Positions 12,946 to 18,293 of a stretch of 18,293 bases of DNA are shown one piece after another. The position numbers and the translations under genes were made by a program. A model generated the notes under the pieces. It was not told where the DNA came from. It saw only the letters and a list, made by a program, of their open reading frames with translations, and did not search any database. The first letter of the stretch is position 1; each line of letters begins with the position of its first letter. The stretch comes from Bacteroidaceae bacterium (GTDB lineage: Bacteria > Bacteroidota > Bacteroidia > Bacteroidales > Bacteroidaceae): the NCBI GenBank assembly GCA_017557475.1, contig JAFYYO010000012.1, positions 1-18,293 on the forward strand, written 5' to 3'.

Positions 12946-15462
12946 ATGACGACAAACTTTTCACCAGATACGTTCAACATATTGAACTTCAGCAAGGAAG
13001 AGGCGAGCCGCTTGCATTGTGGCAGCGTCTCTCCGTTGCATCTTCTGCTCGGCATCATCCGACATACTGACAACAAAGCCAGTCAACTATTGGCGTATTA
13101 TCTGCCAGATGGTACGGCTGAACTTAAGAATCAGCTTGAGATGACAGCCCGTCAGCATCAGGTTCTTATCTCTCCGACGCCTGCCGATATGAATTTCGAC
13201 ACGCAGGCCAACCGCATCATGCGCCTTTGCAAGTTGGAAGCAAGCCTGATGAAGTCGGAAACAATCGAACCCATTCATGTCCTGCTTGCCATTTTGAAGG
13301 CGAACGACAATGAGGCGAGCGACATCCTGCAAAGGTTGGATATCACTTACGAAAAAGTCAACCGTCAACAGACAACGGACAACAGTCAATGGTCTGGCGA
13401 AGGTTCCGACGATGATGATGAAGACATGGAACCCGTTTCTGCAGGTTTGGAAGGCAACGTGATTTCCATGCGTCAGCAGAAGAAACAGGAAAGCAAAACG
13501 CCTGCACTCGATAACTTTGGAACCGACCTCACTTATATGGCGGCGCAAGATTTGCTCGATCCAGTCATTGGTCGAGAGAAGGAGATTGAGCGTGTGGCAC
13601 AAATCCTGAACCGAAGGAAGAAGAACAATCCCATCCTCATCGGTGAACCCGGTGTGGGAAAGAGCGCTATTGTAGAAGGACTTGCGCAGAGAATCATCGA
13701 CCACAGAATCAGCCGAACGCTTTGGAACAAGCGCATCGTTGTGCTCGACCTCGCAAGTGTTGTAGCTGGAACTAAATACCGTGGGCAGTTCGAGGAACGT
13801 CTGCGTTGCATCATCAAAGAGCTTCAGCAGAATCCGGAAGTCATCGTCTTCATCGACGAGATTCACACCCTCATTGGAGCAGGCAATGCTGCAGGCTCGA
13901 TGGATGCTGCAAACATGCTGAAGCCAGCTTTGAGCAGAGGCGAGTTCCAATGCATCGGAGCTACGACGCTCGACGAGTTCCGCAAGACGATTGAGAAGGA
14001 TGGGGCCCTGGAACGCCGCTTCCAGAAGGTACAGGTTGCTCCTACAAATGCAGAAGAGACTCTTCAAATCCTCCAAAACCTTCGTGACCGTTACGAGAAA
14101 CACCATAATGTTCGCTATACTGACGAGGCTCTCAAGGCTTGCGTCAAGATGACTGGCCGCTACATTACTGACCGCAGTTTCCCAGATAAGGCAATCGATG
14201 TCATGGACGAAGCTGGCAGTCGGATGCGCATCCAGAACTATCCTGTGCCTGAGGAGATTCTTCAACTTGAGAAAAAGATTGAGGAACTCGACCAGAAGAA
14301 AGACCTTGCTGCCGAGAATCAGGACTTCGAATTGGCTGCAGACTTCCGCGACAAATGCAAGTCTATCCAGCAGGAACTGAAGGAAGCGAAGGAGGTTTGG
14401 GAGAAGACACTCAGCGAAAGTGAGCGAAGTCTTGTGGATGAACAACTTGTTGCAGAAGTGGTTAGCACGATGACAGGCATTCCTGTTCAGCGGATTGGTC
14501 AGGAAGAGAATCTTCGTCTGCGTCATCTCAAGGAAACTCTCCAGCAGAAGGTCATCGGACAAGACGAGGCTGTGGCGATGGTCTCGAGAGCCATTCAAAG
14601 GAGTAGGGTAGGCCTGAAAGACCCGCAGAAGCCAATTGGAACCTTCCTCTTCGTAGGTCCTACTGGCGTGGGCAAGACTTATCTCGCCAAGTGCCTCGCA
14701 GAAGAGCTTTTCGGCAAGGCAGATGCTATCATCCGCATCGATATGAGTGAGTACATGGAGAAGCACACAGTCAGCCGAATGGTTGGTGCGCCTCCGGGAT
14801 ATGTTGGCTATGACGAAGGTGGACAACTCACGGAACAAGTGCGTCGCAAACCTTATTCCATCGTGCTTCTCGACGAGATAGAGAAGGCACATTCCGATGT
14901 CTTCAATCTCCTTCTGCAAGTCATGGATGAAGGTCGTCTTACTGATGGAAACGGCAATACTATTGACTTCCGCAATACTGTCATCATCATGACAAGCAAC
15001 TGCGGCTCGAAGCAGATTCGCGACTTCGGCAGAGGTGTTGGTTTCCAAGACCAGACTGACACCACAACAGGCAAGAAACAGAACCGCGACATCGTCAAGA
15101 AAGCTCTTGATAAGCAGTTCGCGCCTGAGTTCATGAACCGCTTGGACAACATCGTTTACTTCGACCATCTTTCACAGGAAGACTTGCAGCAAATCGTTGA
15201 CATCGAGTTGAAACCTCTCCTTGAGCGTGTAAGCGAAATGGGACACACACTCGAAGTCAGCCCAGAAGCAAAGGAATTGCTCGGCAAGAAGGGTTACGAC
15301 ATGCAGTTTGGTGCACGTCCCTTGAAGCGAGCCATTCAGGACTTGCTCGAAGACCCTCTCTGCGAACTCCTCATGGAGCAAGGAGAACAGGCTATGCTCT
15401 TCAAAGCAGAAGTTGATAAAGAAAGTAAGGATAAAATCAATATAACTTATGAAACAAGGTAA
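12946..15462 (+). CDS. clpC: ATP-dependent Clp protease ATP-binding subunit ClpC
   Basis: ClpC is a hexameric AAA+ unfoldase that feeds proteins to the ClpP protease in the cytoplasm. 838 residues is the expected size. Residues 1-135 are the double Clp_N repeat. The first AAA+ module has Walker A GEPGVGKS (233-240) and Walker B VIVFIDE (299-305). A UVR-type coiled middle region at about 440-480 ([21 protein letters not shown], with the class-defining short M domain) marks ClpC instead of ClpA or ClpB. The second module has GPTGVGKT (571-578) and SIVLLDE (638-644), and GVGF at 697-700 fits the ClpP-docking loop. The linker 138-150 is encoded by GACAACR heptads ([12 protein letters not shown]) and followed by an acidic run. 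The gene has its own promoter and overlaps htpG by 14 bases. Confidence 0.96.
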   Translation: MTTNFSPDTFNILNFSKEEASRLHCGSVSPLHLLLGIIRHTDNKASQLLAYYLPDGTAELKNQLEMTARQHQVLISPTPADMNFDTQANRIMRLCKLEASLMKSETIEPIHVLLAILKANDNEASDILQRLDITYEKVNRQQTTDNSQWSGEGSDDDDEDMEPVSAGLEGNVISMRQQKKQESKTPALDNFGTDLTYMAAQDLLDPVIGREKEIERVAQILNRRKKNNPILIGEPGVGKSAIVEGLAQRIIDHRISRTLWNKRIVVLDLASVVAGTKYRGQFEERLRCIIKELQQNPEVIVFIDEIHTLIGAGNAAGSMDAANMLKPALSRGEFQCIGATTLDEFRKTIEKDGALERRFQKVQVAPTNAEETLQILQNLRDRYEKHHNVRYTDEALKACVKMTGRYITDRSFPDKAIDVMDEAGSRMRIQNYPVPEEILQLEKKIEELDQKKDLAAENQDFELAADFRDKCKSIQQELKEAKEVWEKTLSESERSLVDEQLVAEVVSTMTGIPVQRIGQEENLRLRHLKETLQQKVIGQDEAVAMVSRAIQRSRVGLKDPQKPIGTFLFVGPTGVGKTYLAKCLAEELFGKADAIIRIDMSEYMEKHTVSRMVGAPPGYVGYDEGGQLTEQVRRKPYSIVLLDEIEKAHSDVFNLLLQVMDEGRLTDGNGNTIDFRNTVIIMTSNCGSKQIRDFGRGVGFQDQTDTTTGKKQNRDIVKKALDKQFAPEFMNRLDNIVYFDHLSQEDLQQIVDIELKPLLERVSEMGHTLEVSPEAKELLGKKGYDMQFGARPLKRAIQDLLEDPLCELLMEQGEQAMLFKAEVDKESKDKINITYETR
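13357..13391. repeat. GACAACR heptad repeat inside the clpC linker
   Basis: Five contiguous heptads, GTCAACC, GTCAACA, GACAACG, GACAACA, GTCAATG, encode residues 138-149 between the Clp_N domain and the first AAA+ module. The frame is preserved. The peptide QQTTDN equals the one in the endonuclease at 464-469. Confidence 0.88.
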
Positions 15463-17500
15463 TATCGGGGTTACAACCGAGAATATCTTCCCCGTCATCA
15501 AAAAGTTCCTCTATAGTGACCACGAAATATTTATTCGCGAAATCGTCAGCAATGCCGTTGATGCAACACAAAAGCTGAAGACCCTTGCAGGCAAAGGAGA
15601 CTTCAAGGGCGAGATGGGCGACCTGAAGATTCGGGTCAGCATCGATAAAGACGCAAAGACTATTACCGTTAGCGATAACGGCATAGGCATGACTGCCGAC
15701 GAGATTGAGAAGTACATCAACCAGATTGCCTTTTCAGGAGCCAACGACTTCCTCGACAAGTACAAGGATGATGCAAATGCCATCATCGGACACTTCGGTC
15801 TTGGTTTCTATTCTTCCTTTATGGTCAGCAAGCAAGTTGATATCATCACGAAGAGTTATCAGGATGCACCAGCAGTCAAGTGGAGTTGCGATGGAAGCCC
15901 AAGCTTCACGCTCGAAGAAGTCGAGAAGGCAGAACGAGGCACAGACATTGTGATGCACCTCGATGATGATTGCCTGGAGTTCCTCGAGAAGGACAAGATT
16001 GAAGGTCTGCTGCGCAAGTATTGTCACTTCCTGCCCGTTCCCATTGCTTTTGGCAAGAAGACTGAATGGAAGGACGGCAAGCAAGTTGATACTGAGGAAG
16101 ACAACATTATTAATAATGTAGAGCCTCTTTGGGCAAAGAAGCCTGCAGACTTGAAGGGCGAGGACTACAAGGAGTTCTATCGTCACCTCTTCCCGATGGC
16201 TGACGAACCGCTCTTCTGGATTCACCTCAATGTCGATTATCCCTTCAACCTCACTGGCATCCTTTACTTCCCGAAGATAAAGAACAACCTCGAAATCCAG
16301 CGTAACAAGATTCAGCTCTACTGCAATCAGGTCTTCGTGACTGATGCTGTGGAAGGCATCGTGCCTGAGTTCCTGACCTTGCTGCATGGCGTTATCGACT
16401 CTCCCGACATTCCTCTGAACGTAAGCAGAAGCTACTTGCAGAGCGATGCAAACGTCAAGAAGATAAGCTCTTACATCACCAAGAAGGTGAGCGACCGCTT
16501 GGCAGGCATCTTCAAGAATGAGCGTGAAGACTTCGAGAAGAAGTGGGACGACATCAAGATATTCATCCATTATGGCTTGCTGACTGAAGAGGATTACTAC
16601 GACAAGGCAAAGACGTACTTCCTCCTCAAAGACACAGAAGGCAAGCACTATACGCTCGATGAGTATAATGCCCTCATCAAGGACAATCAGACGAATAAGG
16701 ACGGACAGCTCGTCTATCTTTATGCCAACGACCCAGATGCGCAGTACACCTACATTGATGCAGCAAAGCAGAAGGGCTACAATGTCCTTTTGATGGATGG
16801 CCAGCTCGATGCTCCGCTTGTTGGAATGCTTGAGAGGAAGCTGGAGAAGACAAGCTTTACCCGTGTTGATGCTGATGTGATTGAGCGTCTCATTCAAAAG
16901 GAAGAGACAAAGCGCGAGAAGCTTGAAGCAGAAAGAGCTGACAAGCTATCTATTGTCTTCCGTTCTCAAGCTCCAAAGACAGAGAAAGTTGACTTCAACG
17001 TCGAGGCTCAGGCACTTGGAGAAGATCAGTTGCCAGTCATGATGACACAAAGCGAGTACATGCGAAGGATGAAGGAAATGGCTCGTCTGCAGCCTGGAAT
17101 GGCTTTCTATGGCGAGATGCCCGATATGTATAACATCGTGCTCAATACAGATTCCCCGCTCATCCGTCAAGTCCTTGAGGATTGCGAGCAGAACACATCT
17201 GAAGCCCTCAAGCCTATTGAAGCAGAGTTGCGAGGTCTGAATGCCCGTCAAGCTGTGCTTCGTCAGGAGCAGGACAAGAAGAAGCCTGAGGAAATCACGC
17301 AAGAGGAGAAGGACGACCTGAAGAAGTGTGGCGAGGACATTCGTGCAGAGCAGCAGAAGCGCGATGATGTGCTTAAGACTTATGCCGAGAGCAATGAACG
17401 CGTGCATCAACTCATCGACCTTGCACTCTTGCAAAATGGACTTCTCAAGGGCGAAGCACTCACTCGCTTTGTCAAGAGAAGTGTAGAACTGATTAAATAG
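15449..17500 (+). CDS. htpG: Molecular chaperone HtpG (Hsp90)
   Basis: HtpG is the bacterial Hsp90, a cytosolic ATP-driven dimeric chaperone. The N-terminal GHKL ATPase motifs are clear: EIVSNAVDA with the catalytic Glu31 and Mg-binding Asn35, DNGIGM (76-81), GHFGLGFYSSFMV (114-126) and GTDIVMHL. The middle domain contains NVSRSYLQSD with the conserved gamma-phosphate-contacting Arg. A charged C-terminal dimerisation region follows. The length of 683 residues and the start [19 protein letters not shown] agree with Bacteroidetes HtpG. The start codon lies within the last codons of clpC (14-base overlap in another frame), so translation is likely coupled, pairing a folding chaperone with an unfoldase. 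Confidence 0.97.
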   Translation: MKQGNIGVTTENIFPVIKKFLYSDHEIFIREIVSNAVDATQKLKTLAGKGDFKGEMGDLKIRVSIDKDAKTITVSDNGIGMTADEIEKYINQIAFSGANDFLDKYKDDANAIIGHFGLGFYSSFMVSKQVDIITKSYQDAPAVKWSCDGSPSFTLEEVEKAERGTDIVMHLDDDCLEFLEKDKIEGLLRKYCHFLPVPIAFGKKTEWKDGKQVDTEEDNIINNVEPLWAKKPADLKGEDYKEFYRHLFPMADEPLFWIHLNVDYPFNLTGILYFPKIKNNLEIQRNKIQLYCNQVFVTDAVEGIVPEFLTLLHGVIDSPDIPLNVSRSYLQSDANVKKISSYITKKVSDRLAGIFKNEREDFEKKWDDIKIFIHYGLLTEEDYYDKAKTYFLLKDTEGKHYTLDEYNALIKDNQTNKDGQLVYLYANDPDAQYTYIDAAKQKGYNVLLMDGQLDAPLVGMLERKLEKTSFTRVDADVIERLIQKEETKREKLEAERADKLSIVFRSQAPKTEKVDFNVEAQALGEDQLPVMMTQSEYMRRMKEMARLQPGMAFYGEMPDMYNIVLNTDSPLIRQVLEDCEQNTSEALKPIEAELRGLNARQAVLRQEQDKKKPEEITQEEKDDLKKCGEDIRAEQQKRDDVLKTYAESNERVHQLIDLALLQNGLLKGEALTRFVKRSVELIK

Positions 17501-17507
17501 ATAACCC

Positions 17508-18293
17508 ATGAATCACGGTTTCGTCAAAGTCGCATCAGCCATTCCCTTGGTGAGGGTTGCTGACTGCCAGTACAATGTTGAGCAAATAGAGTCGCTTGTC
17601 ATTCAAGCTGAAGGTAAAGGTATAGAAATCATCTGCTTGCCTGAACTCTCGCTTACAGCTTATTCCTGTGGCGACCTCTTTGGGCAGCAACTCCTGCTCG
17701 ATGAAGCAGAAATGGCGCTCATCCATCTGATGAACACAACCCGAAGCCTCAATATCATTAGCATTATCGGACTCCCTGTGCCTTATCGCGGAGCCTTGCT
17801 CAATTGCGCGGCAGTCGTGCAGAGAGGCAAAATCCTCGGTATCGTGCCGAAGACTTTCCTGCCCAACTACAAGGAGTTCTACGAGAAGCGATGGTTCCAG
17901 AGCGGAGCTGATGTGCCTGAGGGAACTGTGCTCATCTGCGGACAACAAGTGACAGTCAGCACCAACTTGCTCTTCAACACGCCTTCCTGTGTGTTTGACG
18001 TAGAGATTTGCGAAGACCTCTGGGCTCCTGTTCCGCCAAGTTCGTCGCTTACCATGCAGGGTGCAGACATCATCTTCAACCTGAGTGCCGATAACGACTT
18101 GGTGGGCAAGTACACCTATCTGCAGACCCTTCTTGCCCAGCAGAGTGCACGTTGCATTTGTGGCTATGTGTATAGCGGCTGTGGCTTTGGCGAGAGCACG
18201 CAGGATGTTGTCTTTGGTGGCAAGGGACTCATCTATGAGAATGGCAAGCTCTTGGCTGAGGCCAAGCGTCATCAGTTTGAAGCACAGATGCTC
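17508..18293 (+). CDS. nadE: Glutamine-dependent NAD(+) synthetase NadE, N-terminal part
   Basis: NadE makes NAD from nicotinate adenine dinucleotide, ATP and glutamine-derived ammonia. The window holds the first 262 codons and the frame remains open at the right edge. They form the nitrilase-like glutaminase domain, with the catalytic triad Glu46 (CLPELSLTAYSCGD), Lys115 (GIVPKTFLPNYKEFYEKRWF) and Cys168 (DVEICEDLWAPVPP). The following FNLSADND and GESTQDVVFGG are usual NadE features. The C-terminal ammonia-dependent synthetase domain lies beyond the window. The ATG at 17508 is 7 bases after the htpG stop, so the gene is the third member of the clpC operon. Position 195 is Asp in LSADN where Ser (LSASN) is common. 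Confidence 0.95.
   Translation, partial: MNHGFVKVASAIPLVRVADCQYNVEQIESLVIQAEGKGIEIICLPELSLTAYSCGDLFGQQLLLDEAEMALIHLMNTTRSLNIISIIGLPVPYRGALLNCAAVVQRGKILGIVPKTFLPNYKEFYEKRWFQSGADVPEGTVLICGQQVTVSTNLLFNTPSCVFDVEICEDLWAPVPPSSSLTMQGADIIFNLSADNDLVGKYTYLQTLLAQQSARCICGYVYSGCGFGESTQDVVFGGKGLIYENGKLLAEAKRHQFEAQML

Noticed and set aside
13087..15168. 693-codon open frame on the - strand
   Set aside because: It lies fully antisense to clpC, whose protein motifs are unmistakable. Long mirror frames arise from codon bias here, and the translation shows no family signature.
15734..16897. 387-codon open frame on the - strand
   Set aside because: It is antisense to htpG, with no recognisable domains and no promoter.

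Overview
The window looks like chromosomal DNA from a Bacteroidales bacterium, most likely a Prevotellaceae member (Prevotella or a close relative). Three things point there. Promoters fit the Bacteroidetes pattern TTTG - about 20 bp - TAnnTTTG. Start sites are A-rich without strong Shine-Dalgarno sequences. The gene families are typical: DUF3256, a Fibrobacter-succinogenes-type (FISUMP) surface protein, zinc-free L31, and a secreted nuclease with a Prevotella-style C-terminal tail. The genus is an inference.

Layout. Bases 2-178 hold the 3' end of an unrecognised gene, followed by two hairpin terminators and heptanucleotide repeats. Next, on the + strand, come a phosphohexomutase (582-2327), a noticeably AT-richer exported protein joining a lectin-like domain to Sel1/TPR repeats (2400-4745), an NAD diphosphatase NudC (4756-5511) and a secreted Ig-like plus FISUMP protein (5572-6846). 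A 677-bp gene-free, hairpin-rich block with a 22-bp tandem repeat leads to a well-formed promoter and rpmE (L31 type B). A lipoprotein endonuclease (7813-8814) and a DUF3256 protein (8870-9463) follow, separated and flanked by C-rich palindromic repeats. On the - strand is a compact operon reading from right to left: secreted endonuclease I (12561-11065), truA (11058-10330), EamA transporter (10321-9452). A 384-bp divergent intergenic region carries a second 22-bp tandem repeat array and a heptad repeat. From there a + strand operon runs off the window: clpC (12946-15462), htpG (15449-17500), nadE (17508 onward).

How the genes work together. ClpC and HtpG form a protein quality-control pair and are translationally overlapped; NadE appears cotranscribed with them. 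NudC at 4.7 kb uses NAD(H) or NAD-capped RNA, so both making and breaking NAD are represented, but in separate units. Two secreted nucleases of unrelated folds suggest scavenging of external nucleic acids.

No CRISPR array, insertion sequence, prophage, tRNA or rRNA was seen. The unusual content is in the repeats: two 22-bp-period arrays upstream of housekeeping promoters; a GACAACR heptad family that sits in intergenic DNA and also inside two unrelated proteins, where it encodes the same peptide; and an inverted C-rich repeat pair that brackets a start codon and supplies part of a signal peptide. The FISUMP protein ends in an asparagine-rich segment that resembles the variable region of diversity-generating retroelement targets, but no reverse transcriptase or template repeat is in the window.
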